Under the pieces are notes generated by a model that saw only the letters and a list, made by a program, of their open reading frames with translations, had not been told where the DNA came from and did no database searches. Positions 1-13,420 of a stretch of 64,000 nucleotides of DNA are shown piece by piece (the stretch's first letter is position 1; each line of letters opens with the position of its first letter). The stretch spans positions 18,096-82,095 of the forward strand of contig CAMCWB010000010.1 in the NCBI GenBank assembly GCA_945882315.1, given 5' to 3'. The stretch comes from Bauldia litoralis. Its GTDB lineage: Bacteria; Pseudomonadota; Alphaproteobacteria; Rhizobiales; Kaistiaceae. A program made the translations under genes and the position numbers.

Positions 1-131
1 TGGCGGCCCGGCGCGAGATCGGCGAGATCGCCGAAAAGACCGTGCACCTCTTCCTGTTCGTCAAGGTCCGCGAGAACTGGGGCGACGACCCCGAGCGCTA
101 CCGGGCCATGGGAATCGAATTTCCGAAGTAG
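1..131 (+). CDS. era: GTPase Era, C-terminal fragment
   Basis: This is the last 42 codons of a gene that begins before the window, read in frame from base 3 to the TAG at 129-131. The tail contains HLFLFVKVRENW and ends MGIEFPK, which is the typical end of the Era KH domain. Era is a GTPase that binds 16S rRNA and helps assemble the 30S subunit. In alphaproteobacteria era is normally followed directly by recO; here a toxin-antitoxin pair lies between them. Only the KH-domain end is visible, so nothing can be said of the GTPase part. Confidence 0.9.
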   Translation, partial: AARREIGEIAEKTVHLFLFVKVRENWGDDPERYRAMGIEFPK

Positions 132-148
132 GATATTGGCTTGTTGCG

Positions 149-169
149 TATGTAGCGTTATGCTACATA
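149..169. promoter_or_regulatory. inverted repeat, probable operator of the toxin-antitoxin pair
   Basis: TATGTAGC and GCTACATA form a perfect 8-bp inverted repeat separated by GTTAT, ending 10 bases before the first toxin start codon. The antitoxin carries an XRE-type helix-turn-helix, and type II antitoxins of this kind usually repress their own operon by binding a palindrome over the promoter. The repeat is seen directly; binding is inferred. Confidence 0.6.
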
Positions 170-176
170 ACATGCA

Positions 177-430
177 ATGATGCGGATTGCTTACAGCAAG
201 GAAGCGCTGAAGACGCTTCGCCGAATTCCGGTCAATACCGCGCGTACAATCCGGGCGAAGATCGAGCAATATGCGGCGAAGCCATCGAGCTTGGCTAACA
301 ATGTGAAGAAACTACGCGGACGTCCGGGCTTTCGATTGCGGGTCGGTGACTGGCGCGTGTTTTCGACGAGGACGGAAACGTCTTGTCGATTCTGCACATC
401 GGGCCCCGCGGCGGAATCTATGAGGACTGA
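177..430 (+). pseudogene. RelE/ParE-family toxin, frameshifted
   Basis: The first 60 codons give a RelE/ParE-like toxin (MRIAYSKEALKTLRRIP..., then FRLRVGDWRV). A natural start is the second ATG, at 180. After the WRV codons the frame breaks at TTTT (360-363). Reading one base back from there gives FDEDGNVLSILHIGPRGGIYED and a TGA at 428-430, the expected end of such toxins. The gene therefore looks like it has lost one T from a T run. Without a shift, frame 0 runs on without a stop into the downstream antitoxin and would make a 210-residue toxin-antitoxin fusion. Family members cleave mRNA at the ribosome or poison gyrase; which applies here is unknown. Alternatives are programmed -1 frameshifting or a sequencing error. 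Confidence 0.72.
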
Positions 431-434
431 TCCT

Positions 435-809
435 ATGGGAAAGCCGAATATCATCACCTCACCGGATGGAGAGCGGATGGCCGTGATCCCGCTTGCCGAT
501 TACGAGCGTCTTGTCGCGGCGGCCGAGGATGCGGCCGACTTGCGCGCTTATGACGAAGCCCGGCGGCGTCTCGATACGGGGGAAGAAGAGCTGATGCCTG
601 CCGAGTTCGCGGATCGGCTTCTCGACGGCGAGAGTCCGATCCGGGTCTGGCGTGAGTATCGCGGGATGACGGCGGCAAAACTCGCCGGAAAGGCAGGAGT
701 AGCCCGCGCTTATCTCACGCAAATGGAGACCGGAAAGCGCACCGGTACGGTTGAGACGATGCGACGTATCGCCGACGGGCTGGGCGTCTCGATCGACGAT
801 CTGATCTAG
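435..809 (+). CDS. XRE-family antitoxin (HigA/RelB-like)
   Basis: This 124-residue protein starts at ATG 435, four bases after the restored toxin stop. Residues 1-40 ([21 protein letters not shown]) resemble the N-terminal part of antitoxins of the RelB/Phd type. Residues about 70-124 form a helix-turn-helix of the XRE class ([16 protein letters not shown], then [18 protein letters not shown]). Placement directly after a RelE-like toxin supports an antitoxin that neutralises the toxin and represses the operon through the palindrome at 149-169. The gene itself looks intact. Because the toxin frame is shifted into this one, translation could also enter it from upstream. Confidence 0.8.
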   Translation: MGKPNIITSPDGERMAVIPLADYERLVAAAEDAADLRAYDEARRRLDTGEEELMPAEFADRLLDGESPIRVWREYRGMTAAKLAGKAGVARAYLTQMETGKRTGTVETMRRIADGLGVSIDDLI

Positions 810-832
810 CCGGAGCTGATGGTTCCTTAGAG

Positions 833-1570
833 ATGCATTGGACCGATGAAGGCGTGATCCTGGCGACGCGGCGGCATGGCGAGACGAGCCTGATCGTCGA
901 GCTGATGACGCCGACGCGTGGTCGCCATCTCGGCCTCGTGCGCGGCGGTCGCTCGCGCCGGCACCAGCCGGCCCTGCAGCCCGGCAATTCGGTCTCGGCC
1001 ACCTGGCGGGCGCGGCTCGACGAGCATCTCGGCAATTACACGATCGAGGCGACGACCTCGCGCGCTGCGAAGTTGATGGAGAGCGCCGCCGGCCTCTACG
1101 GCATCCAGATCATCGGCAGCCTGCTCCACTTGCTGCCCGAGCGCGACCCGCATCCGCGGCTCTATGGGGCGCTGACCACCATCGTCGACTGGCTGGATGA
1201 TCCGCTGACGGCCGGTGCGATGCTCGTCCGCTTCGAGGCCGGCATTCTCGAGGAACTCGGATTTGGCCTCGACCTCGAGCGCTGCGCCGCCACCGGAACG
1301 ACCGGCGAGCTCGTCTATGTCTCGCCGAAGACGGGCAGGGCGGTGAGCCGCACGGCTGGCCAGCCCTACAATGACCGCCTGCTGACCCTGCCGCCTTTCA
1401 TGGTGGCCAATGGCCCCAACGCCACGCCCAATATCGCCGATGTTGTCGCCGGCTTCCGGCTGACCGGCTACTTCCTCGCCCGCCACGTCTACGAGCCGCG
1501 CGGTATAGAACCGCCGGAGGCGAGGTCGAGCTTTCTCGCGCTTATCGGCCGGACCGCCGGCGCCGCCTGA
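833..1570 (+). CDS. recO: DNA repair protein RecO
   Basis: A 245-residue RecO. The N-terminal OB-fold ([19 protein letters not shown]) is followed by a helical region and a C-terminal part. RecO works with RecR to load RecA onto SSB-coated single-stranded DNA in recombinational gap repair. Only one cysteine (residue about 148) is present, so the four-cysteine zinc finger of many RecO proteins is missing, which is common in alphaproteobacteria. Neighbours are era (separated by the toxin-antitoxin insert) and parC, matching the usual order in this group. Confidence 0.95.
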   Translation: MHWTDEGVILATRRHGETSLIVELMTPTRGRHLGLVRGGRSRRHQPALQPGNSVSATWRARLDEHLGNYTIEATTSRAAKLMESAAGLYGIQIIGSLLHLLPERDPHPRLYGALTTIVDWLDDPLTAGAMLVRFEAGILEELGFGLDLERCAATGTTGELVYVSPKTGRAVSRTAGQPYNDRLLTLPPFMVANGPNATPNIADVVAGFRLTGYFLARHVYEPRGIEPPEARSSFLALIGRTAGAA

Positions 1571-1625
1571 CCCCGACCCCCTCAGCTTGCTTGAATCCCT
1601 TGGAATCGCGGGATAATCCAGACCC

Positions 1626-3869
<2,244 letters not shown>

Positions 3870-3984
3870 CCCGCCTCTCGCGCAAGCCGGTTTTGGCTTC
3901 ACGGGGTTGCGCCGGCCGCTCCGGCCTGATTTTTAGGAGGCGAGATTCGCGAGAGCATCGACGAAAGGACGGAACTGAGCGCCT

Positions 3985-5787
3985 ATGGAGCATGATACGC
4001 CGCTGATCACGACGATTGCCGTGGGTCTGGGCGCAGCTTTCATCCTCGGTGCCCTCGCCAATCGTCTGAAAGTGTCGCCGCTCGTCGGTTATCTGCTGGC
4101 CGGCGTCATGATCGGCCCGGCCACGCCGGGCTTCGTCGCCGATCCCGACATCGCCCCCGAACTCGCCGAAATCGGCGTGATCCTCCTGATGTTCGGCGTC
4201 GGCCTGCACTTTTCGGTCAAAGACCTCCTGTCGGTGAAGTGGATCGCCATTCCCGGCGCCGTCGGTCAGATTGTCATCGCCACTCTGATGGGGATGGGCC
4301 TCGCCTGGACGCTGGGCTGGCCCGTGCCGGCAGGCCTCGTCTTCGGCCTGGCGCTCTCGGTTGCGAGTACCGTCGTCTTGCTGCGCGCCTTGCAGGAGCA
4401 TCACCTCCTCGATACGACGCGCGGCCGTATCGCCATCGGCTGGCTGATCGTCGAGGACCTCGCCATGGTCTTTGCTCTCGTGCTGCTGCCGGCGCTGGCC
4501 GATATCGCGACGGAGAGCGCGCCGGACCAGGGGGCGTTGCTGATGGCAATCGGCATCACGTTCGGCAAGGTCGTCGCTTTCATCGCCTTCATGCTGATCA
4601 TCGGGCGCCGGGTCATTCCCTGGGTCCTGCATTGGGCCGCCCATTCCGGCTCGCGCGAGCTGTTTAGGCTGGCGGTGCTGGCCGTCGCGCTCGGCATCGC
4701 CTATGGCGCCGCCGAGCTTTTCGGCGTTTCCTTTGCGCTCGGCGCCTTCTTCGCCGGCATGATCCTGTCGGAATCTCCGCTGAGCCAGCGCGCGGCACAG
4801 GAATCGCTGCCGCTCCGCGACGCTTTCGCGGTGCTCTTCTTCGTCTCGGTCGGCATGCTCTTCGATCCGGCGATCCTGATCGAGCGGCCCGTTTCGGTCC
4901 TGATGACCGTGCTCATCATCGTCTTCGGCAAGTCGCTCGCCGCCTATCTGATCGTTCGCGCCTTCCGCTATTCCAGTGGCGTCGCGCTGACCATCTCGGC
5001 GAGCCTTGCCCAGGTCGGCGAGTTCTCCTTCATTCTGGCCGGGCTCGGGACGACGCTCGGCATCCTGCCGCAGGAAGGGCAGGATCTCGTGCTCGCCGGG
5101 GCGATCGTCTCGATCCTGCTCAATCCGGTTATTTTCGATCTCCTCGGCCGGCGACGGGTTGCGGCTTCTGCCGTAATCGCGGAATCGGCGGCCGCGGCAA
5201 CAGCATCCGCCGAGGCCGCCTCGGAAGCCGCTGCCGTCGAAAATGCGGCGGCCAAGGCCGCATCCGCCAGATCGCCGTCGCCCGCGGATGACGACGATGG
5301 CCTGATTGCGACGGCGCTGACCGGCCACGCGATTGTTATCGGCTATGGCCGGGTGGGCAGCCTCGTCGCCAAGGACATGACGGCAACCGGAACGCCGGTG
5401 CTTGTCGTCGAAACCGACACGGATCGCGTCTCTGCGGCGTGGGCGGACGGATTCGAGGTCATCGTCGGCAACGCGGCCGACGTCGATATCCAGGCGGCGC
5501 TCAACGTTGCCGGCGCGAAATGGTTTTTCGTCGCCATCGCTGAATCCTTCGAGGCCGGCTCGGTGATCGCCGACGCCCGCAAGGCCAATCCCATCTTGCC
5601 GATCGTCGCGCGCGCTCATTTCGACGCCGAGGTCCATCACCTGAAGGCGCAGGGCGCGACCGCCGTCGTCATGGGCGAGCGCGAGATCGCCCGGAGCATG
5701 GTCGATGTCGCGACCGCCAAGCCCGAAGAGCCGGCGAGCGAGCCGCCGGCCGCGCCGGAGGCGGGTGCCGGCGAGGGCATAACCTAG
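3985..5787 (+). CDS. monovalent cation:proton antiporter-2 (Kef/YbaL type) with TrkA-N domain
   Basis: The 600-residue protein has about 12 membrane segments in residues 1-385 (for example VGYLLAGVMIGPATPGF and a GVLFFVSVGMLFDP-like segment), typical of CPA2 exchangers. A TrkA-N NAD(H)-binding domain follows in residues about 440-560 (HAIVIGYGRVGSLVAKDM, a GxGxxG fold). Between them lies a low-complexity Ala/Glu-rich linker of about 35 residues, which is longer than usual. The family exchanges K+ or Na+ for protons and is gated by nucleotide or glutathione. Ion specificity cannot be read here. It sits 115 bases after parC and converges with the DUF2189 gene. Confidence 0.88.
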   Translation: MEHDTPLITTIAVGLGAAFILGALANRLKVSPLVGYLLAGVMIGPATPGFVADPDIAPELAEIGVILLMFGVGLHFSVKDLLSVKWIAIPGAVGQIVIATLMGMGLAWTLGWPVPAGLVFGLALSVASTVVLLRALQEHHLLDTTRGRIAIGWLIVEDLAMVFALVLLPALADIATESAPDQGALLMAIGITFGKVVAFIAFMLIIGRRVIPWVLHWAAHSGSRELFRLAVLAVALGIAYGAAELFGVSFALGAFFAGMILSESPLSQRAAQESLPLRDAFAVLFFVSVGMLFDPAILIERPVSVLMTVLIIVFGKSLAAYLIVRAFRYSSGVALTISASLAQVGEFSFILAGLGTTLGILPQEGQDLVLAGAIVSILLNPVIFDLLGRRRVAASAVIAESAAAATASAEAASEAAAVENAAAKAASARSPSPADDDDGLIATALTGHAIVIGYGRVGSLVAKDMTATGTPVLVVETDTDRVSAAWADGFEVIVGNAADVDIQAALNVAGAKWFFVAIAESFEAGSVIADARKANPILPIVARAHFDAEVHHLKAQGATAVVMGEREIARSMVDVATAKPEEPASEPPAAPEAGAGEGIT

Positions 5788-5802
5788 GCGGAACGGCGTC
5801 GC

Positions 5803-6597
5803 CTACGGGACGACCACGCGTCGGTAGAGATGCCAGGTCGCGTGGCCGAGGATCGGCATGACGATGGCAAGGCCGATGAGGCAGGGAATCGAGCCGATCG
5901 CCAGCAGGGCCGCAACGATCAATCCCCACGCCGCCATCGTCACGGGATTGAGGGCGACGGCACGGACGGATGTCAGGATCGCCACGATCGGGCTGACATG
6001 GCGGTCGAGAAGCAGCGGAAACGAAACGACGCTGATCGAGAGGACGAGAAAGGCGAAGAGGAAGCCGACGAGATTGCCGACGGTGATCATCCACCATCCG
6101 GCCTCGGTGCTCAGGATCTGGTCGATGAAATCCGGGATCGACGCGGCCGGCGCGTAGCCGAAGGCAGCGACATAGATCGAGTTCGCGACGCTGATCCAGA
6201 CGAAGAAGATCAGGAGCAGCATCAGACCTAGCGAGACGATCGCCGGGAAGGAAGGCGACCGGAAAACCTCGAAGGCATGCTTCCAGGACGTGTCGAGTCC
6301 GGCTTCGCGGCGGCGCGAGAGTTCATAGAGCCCGAGCGCGGCGAAGGGGCCGACCAGTGCGAAGCCGGCGGTCAGCGGGAAGAGCAGGGGCAGCACGTCG
6401 AAGCCGAAGACGAGCCGCGCCAGGACGAGGCCGACAATCGGATAGACGAGCGACAGGAAGAAAAGATGCGTCGGTATTGCCCAGAAATCGGCAGCGCCTT
6501 CCTTCAGCGCGTCACGGAGATCGCCGAGCCCGATGCGCCGGACGACCGGATCGTCCCGGCCGAGAGTCGAAATCTTCAGAGGAAGGGTGGCGGCCAT
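5803..6597 (-). CDS. DUF2189 family integral membrane protein
   Basis: This 264-residue protein starts at the ATG at 6597, which has a strong GGAGGAG ribosome site in front; an upstream in-frame start at 6648 has none. A short N-terminal stretch (PLKISTLGRDDPVVRRIGLGDLRDAL) precedes about six hydrophobic segments. This matches DUF2189, a family of unknown function that is widespread in alphaproteobacteria and sometimes linked to cytochrome-oxidase neighbourhoods. Nothing here supports a specific role. Confidence 0.8.
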   Translation of the reverse strand: MAATLPLKISTLGRDDPVVRRIGLGDLRDALKEGAADFWAIPTHLFFLSLVYPIVGLVLARLVFGFDVLPLLFPLTAGFALVGPFAALGLYELSRRREAGLDTSWKHAFEVFRSPSFPAIVSLGLMLLLIFFVWISVANSIYVAAFGYAPAASIPDFIDQILSTEAGWWMITVGNLVGFLFAFLVLSISVVSFPLLLDRHVSPIVAILTSVRAVALNPVTMAAWGLIVAALLAIGSIPCLIGLAIVMPILGHATWHLYRRVVVP

Positions 6598-6757
6598 GAC
6601 AATCGTCTCCTCCGTGCCGAAACGGGGAGGAGACCGGCGCACCGGCACGAAGCGCGCCGGTCTGTCGCGCTGCGAGTGCCTTTAGGAGGTTATAGGGCGG
6701 GAAAAGATAACGGCCGGTCACATTTCGCTGATGGCCCGCATCCGCTCGGCGGTAGGG

Positions 6758-7507
6758 TCAGTCCGCCCGCTCCCAGCCGCGCGGGCCGAGATGTTCCTGC
6801 GGGCCGAAGCGCCGCTTGTAGCCCATCTTGCGCGAGCCCTCGACCCAGTAGCCGAGATAGAGATAGGGCAGCCCCATGCGGCGGGCGCGGACGACGTGGT
6901 CGAGGATCATGAAGGTTCCGAGGCTGCGGTCTGCATAGTCGGGTTCGAAGAAGGAGTAGACCATCGACAGGCCGTCGGCGAGCACGTCGGTGAGCGCCGT
7001 CGCGATCAGCGGTCCCTGGCCGCGGCCGTTGATCGCCGTGTCCGGTCCACGGAAACGATATTCGATGACCTGCGTGTCGACATAGGAGTCGCCGACCATC
7101 ATCGCGTAGTCGAGAACCGACATGTCGGCCATGCCGCCTTCGGAATGGCGGGAGTCGAGATAGGCGCGGAACAGCGAATACTGCTCGGAAGAGGGGCTCG
7201 CGGTCGTGATGTGTCCGACGAGGTCGCTGTTTGCTCTCTTTATGCGGCGGAAGCTTCGCGTCATGTCGAAGGCGTCGACGAGGACCCGCACCGAGATGCA
7301 GGAGCGACAGGCCTCGCAGGCCGGGCGATAAGCGATGTTCTGGCTGCGGCGGAAGCCGCCTTGCGTGAGGATGTCGTTCAGCGCACCGGCACGCTCACCG
7401 ACGAGATGGGTGAAGACCTTCCGCTCCGCCTTGCCCGGCAGATAGGGGCAGGGCGCCGGCGCGGTCAGGAAGAATTGCGGTGTCTCGCTCCGGTGGTGTG
7501 TCGTCAT
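6758..7507 (-). CDS. bpt: bacterial protein transferase (Asp/Glu leucyltransferase / arginyltransferase family)
   Basis: The 249-residue protein is a full-length Bpt. The N-terminal ATE domain includes [14 protein letters not shown] and a cysteine cluster ACEACRSC (residues about 64-71); the C-terminal GNAT-like part contains [17 protein letters not shown] and [15 protein letters not shown]. Bpt transfers leucine (in some members arginine) from aminoacyl-tRNA to proteins with N-terminal Asp or Glu, creating an N-degron read by ClpS/ClpAP. The substrate preference cannot be decided from sequence. It lies in a reverse-strand series with the RDD and ilvA genes, spaced about 110 bases apart. Confidence 0.93.
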   Translation of the reverse strand: MTTHHRSETPQFFLTAPAPCPYLPGKAERKVFTHLVGERAGALNDILTQGGFRRSQNIAYRPACEACRSCISVRVLVDAFDMTRSFRRIKRANSDLVGHITTASPSSEQYSLFRAYLDSRHSEGGMADMSVLDYAMMVGDSYVDTQVIEYRFRGPDTAINGRGQGPLIATALTDVLADGLSMVYSFFEPDYADRSLGTFMILDHVVRARRMGLPYLYLGYWVEGSRKMGYKRRFGPQEHLGPRGWERAD

Positions 7508-7618
7508 GTCCGATGCGCCGTGACAGGCGGCTCCGGCTCGGAGCCTAATCCCAAGACCTGTCCGACGAAAAGCGGCTTCGCGCGAAATGGATAAAGCTTG
7601 GGGATAATTGTGCCTTTC

Positions 7619-8131
7619 TCAGGCCACAACCTGCCGTGACGGATGGTGCAGCGGCCAGAAATTTACCACGACGGTGCCAAGCAGGAGATCCTGGAGGAGT
7701 TGCCGCCGCTTGGTGAACAGGCCGACCAGCAGGATGAGCGGCGTCAGCAGTCCGACCGAAAACCAGAAGACCAGCGCGTGCATGACGGCGAGCAGGAAAA
7801 ACATCGGCGCGCCGCTCCAGGTCCGCATCTCGAGACCGGACATGCGCATACCCACGGTCGCCGAAGACGGACCGCCGAGGGTCAGGCCGACATAGCCGAT
7901 GGCGACGACTGCGAAGAGAACGGGATAAAGGAACCAGGCCAGGCCGAGCGTGACGATGCCCAGCACGAAGACGATCAGCGCTGCCGGTATCATCAGCGCG
8001 ACGATGAGAACGGCGTCGATCAGGAAGGCGATGAGCCGCTTCGACAGGACGCCGTCGAAGAGTTCCGGCTGGGTGTCCGGGTCATAGGCGAAGCGGTCGC
8101 TCCGCGCCGCCTGGGCTGTCCGATCAGTCAT
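7619..8131 (-). CDS. RDD-family membrane protein
   Basis: This 170-residue protein begins with a short cytoplasmic region (TDRTAQAARSDRFAYDPD) and then KRLIAFLIDAVLIVALMIP, whose R...D arrangement is typical of the RDD domain. Three or four membrane segments follow. RDD proteins are poorly defined; a few have been linked to ion exchange. No partner is evident between bpt and ilvA. Confidence 0.85.
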   Translation of the reverse strand: MTDRTAQAARSDRFAYDPDTQPELFDGVLSKRLIAFLIDAVLIVALMIPAALIVFVLGIVTLGLAWFLYPVLFAVVAIGYVGLTLGGPSSATVGMRMSGLEMRTWSGAPMFFLLAVMHALVFWFSVGLLTPLILLVGLFTKRRQLLQDLLLGTVVVNFWPLHHPSRQVVA

Positions 8132-8224
8132 AGTTCAACTCCGCATCAAATCGCGCGCCCGAACATGCAAAGCCCGAACACGCAAAAAAGAACGGGCGTT
8201 CGGGGCCCCGGTTACAAGAGCCGG

Positions 8225-11112
<2,888 letters not shown>

Positions 11113-11212
11113 CAGCGGCCAATTCATTCAAATTTAACGCCAAAAGGTAAGTGGCCATTAAGCGTGCCGCTTAAGCTGATTTTCAGCCGGCGTCGCTATT
11201 GTCTGCCTCACA

Positions 11213-11231
11213 GGTAGGACGAATACCTACC
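11213..11231. promoter_or_regulatory. inverted repeat upstream of ldtR
   Basis: GGTAGG and CCTACC form a perfect 6-bp inverted repeat with a 7-base spacer, ending 23 bases before the ldtR start. MarR regulators bind short palindromes of this kind over their own promoters, so autoregulation by LdtR is a reasonable guess. The repeat is seen; the binding is not shown. Confidence 0.4.
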
Positions 11232-11254
11232 GGGGAACAGAGAGGCTTATCAAA

Positions 11255-11770
11255 ATGGTCGGTGCAAAAAGGGCAGTGGCGGCGGTTAGCGCCCCCGTAC
11301 AGGGATCGGCGGACCTCAAGCCGCTTTACCTGGAGGCGCTGACGCTCGTCGAGCGTCTTCATCGTCGTCTTCTCGACGTGATCAAGGACGAGTTCGACAG
11401 GTCGGGCCGCTCGGACGTGAACAGCGTGCAGGCGCTTCTGCTGTTCAATATCGGCGACTCGGAATTGACGGCGGGCGAGCTCCGGACCCGGGGCTATTAT
11501 CTCGGCTCGAACGTCTCCTATAATCTCAAGAAGCTGGTCGAGATGGGTTATATCCACCACCAGCGCTCGCGCATGGATCGCCGTTCGGTCCGTGTCAGCC
11601 TGACGGAAAAGGGGACGGAAGTCGCCCAGATCGTCGGCGCCCTTTATGACCGCCACATCCGGTCGATCGACCAGGTCGGCGGCATCGACGCCGAGGATTT
11701 CCACGCCTTGAACCGCTCGCTGCAGCGTCTCGAGCGTTTCTGGACGGACCAGATCCTCTACCGGCTCTGA
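11255..11770 (+). CDS. ldtR: MarR-type transcriptional regulator LdtR
   Basis: The 171-residue protein has a winged helix (residues about 50-130: SVQALLLFNIGDSELTAGELRTR, then RRSVRVSLTEKG). It closely resembles LdtR of rhizobia and Liberibacter, which controls an L,D-transpeptidase gene and osmotic tolerance. An L,D-transpeptidase gene lies 228 bases downstream, matching that pairing. A rho-independent terminator at 11796-11821 separates the two genes, so the transpeptidase probably has its own promoter. Confidence 0.88.
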   Translation: MVGAKRAVAAVSAPVQGSADLKPLYLEALTLVERLHRRLLDVIKDEFDRSGRSDVNSVQALLLFNIGDSELTAGELRTRGYYLGSNVSYNLKKLVEMGYIHHQRSRMDRRSVRVSLTEKGTEVAQIVGALYDRHIRSIDQVGGIDAEDFHALNRSLQRLERFWTDQILYRL

Positions 11771-11795
11771 TCCGACCTGCGCATTCCACGATTTC

Positions 11796-11821
11796 AAAGC
11801 CCGGCTTCGGCCGGGCTTTTT
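11796..11821 (+). terminator. rho-independent terminator after ldtR
   Basis: A 10-bp perfect stem (AAAGCCCGGC with GCCGGGCTTT) closes a TTCG tetraloop and runs into a T tract. It starts 26 bases after the ldtR stop. Confidence 0.9.
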
Positions 11822-11998
11822 GCATTTCGGGGGCGAGCGGATGTGGTATTCACGCCACATATCCCGCACATATTGAAGGGTCCCCCCTGGCGACACGAAA
11901 GCGCCACATTAGATTAGCCAATTGGCAGACATATCCGCCGGAATCCTGCCGATTTGCGGACGTCATCCGGCCCAACCTCTGGTCAGACATCGCAGCCC

Positions 11999-13297
11999 AT
12001 GATCAAGCTCACCGACCGTATTGTCTCTCGTTTTGCCGCCCGGCTTTCGAGACTGGCGCTTGCCGCGCTCCTGGCCGGCTCGTCCCTGTCGCTTTATCCG
12101 ACCGGGGCAGGGGCGCAGGATCCGATCTCGCAGGTGCTTGGCGGCTCGACCGAGTGGTCGGACGGCTTCGATTCGGCATCGGCCGGTGCCAATGACGTCA
12201 GGACGAATACGCCGATCCTGTCGCCCGAGATCGTCAGCGCTCTCGAGATTGCGATTGCGCAATATTCCGACATCGTCGCCCGCGGCGGCTGGCCGGTCAT
12301 CCCGGCCGGCAAGACGCTCCGCCTCGGCGCGCGTGACCCGGCCGTCGCGACGCTTCGCGAGCGCCTCACCATCTCAGGCGACATGCAGCGCGCCGCCGGC
12401 GTTTCCGAGTCTTTCGATTCCTACGTCGAGGACGCGGTCAAGCGCTTCCAGGCGCGCCACGGCATTCCGGCCGACGGCATCGTCGGCGAATCGACCCTAA
12501 ATACGATGAACATTCCGGCTGCCGTCCGCCTGACGCAGCTTTCCACCAACCTGACGCGCCTGAAGTCCCTGACCGCGGTGCTGCCGACCGGCCGTTTCGT
12601 GGTGGTCAACATCCCGGCGGCCGCGGTCGAGGCCGTCGAAGGCGGCCGCGTCGTGTCGCGCCACACCGCCGTCGTCGGCAAGGTCGACCGGCCGTCGCCG
12701 ATCGTCAATTCCAAGATTTCGGAGATCAATTTCCATCCCTTCTGGACGGTGCCGGAAAGCATCATCCGCAAGGACCTGATCCCGCTGATGCAGAAAGACC
12801 CGGAATATCTGACCAAGCAGAAGATCCGGATCTACGACCCGGCCGGCAATCCGCTGGCCCCCGAGCAGGTCAACTGGACGACGGATGAAGCGGCAAAATA
12901 CCTGTTTCGCCAGGATCCGGGCGACTTAAATTCGATGGGCCTCGTCAAGATCAACTTCCCGAGCCCGGACGGCGTCTACATGCACGACACGCCCAACAAG
13001 GGCCTGTTCAACAATGAAGAGCGTTTCAACTCGTCGGGCTGCGTGCGTATCCAGAACATTCGCGAACTGGTCGTCTGGCTGCTGCGCGACAACCCGGAGA
13101 TGACGCCGGACCAGGTCGAGTGGGAATTCCGCTCCGGCGAGCGGCATGACGTGAAGCTGACGCAACTGGTCCAACTCTACTGGACCTATATTACGGCCTG
13201 GGCGGCGACCGCCGGCGTGGTCCAGTTCCGCAACGACATCTACAATCTCGACGGGCTCGACATTTACGCCGCCCAGCAGACCGAGATCCCGCTCTAG
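11999..13297 (+). CDS. ldtP: L,D-transpeptidase with peptidoglycan-binding domain
   Basis: From ATG 11999 the protein has 432 residues; an upstream in-frame TTG at 11954 only adds a non-signal-like stretch. A signal peptide (RFAARLSRLALAALLAGSSL, ending near GAGAQ) directs it to the periplasm. A PG-binding-1 domain follows at about residues 100-165 (VKRFQARHGIPADGIVGEST). The YkuD catalytic domain spans about residues 195-370, with the HDTPNKGLFN and SSGCVRIQN motifs carrying the catalytic His and Cys. These enzymes form 3-3 cross-links or attach lipoproteins to peptidoglycan. Its position behind ldtR fits LdtP. Confidence 0.92.
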   Translation: MIKLTDRIVSRFAARLSRLALAALLAGSSLSLYPTGAGAQDPISQVLGGSTEWSDGFDSASAGANDVRTNTPILSPEIVSALEIAIAQYSDIVARGGWPVIPAGKTLRLGARDPAVATLRERLTISGDMQRAAGVSESFDSYVEDAVKRFQARHGIPADGIVGESTLNTMNIPAAVRLTQLSTNLTRLKSLTAVLPTGRFVVVNIPAAAVEAVEGGRVVSRHTAVVGKVDRPSPIVNSKISEINFHPFWTVPESIIRKDLIPLMQKDPEYLTKQKIRIYDPAGNPLAPEQVNWTTDEAAKYLFRQDPGDLNSMGLVKINFPSPDGVYMHDTPNKGLFNNEERFNSSGCVRIQNIRELVVWLLRDNPEMTPDQVEWEFRSGERHDVKLTQLVQLYWTYITAWAATAGVVQFRNDIYNLDGLDIYAAQQTEIPL

Positions 13298-13420
13298 CTT
13301 TTCCTCTGCAAAGCGCTTTGCCGGCCCGCGTTCTTGGCGCGTGTCGGCACTTGTGTTACGCCGGGCCGGCGGGCCCTGAGCCGGCCGTGCTATGCCGCCC
13401 GCTGATAGGATCGACAGCCG

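Noticed and set aside
357..368. Programmed -1 frameshift site in the toxin gene
   Set aside because: The T run is short (TTTT) and no stimulatory structure or classic X XXY YYZ slippery heptamer is present, so base loss is more likely; kept only as an alternative.
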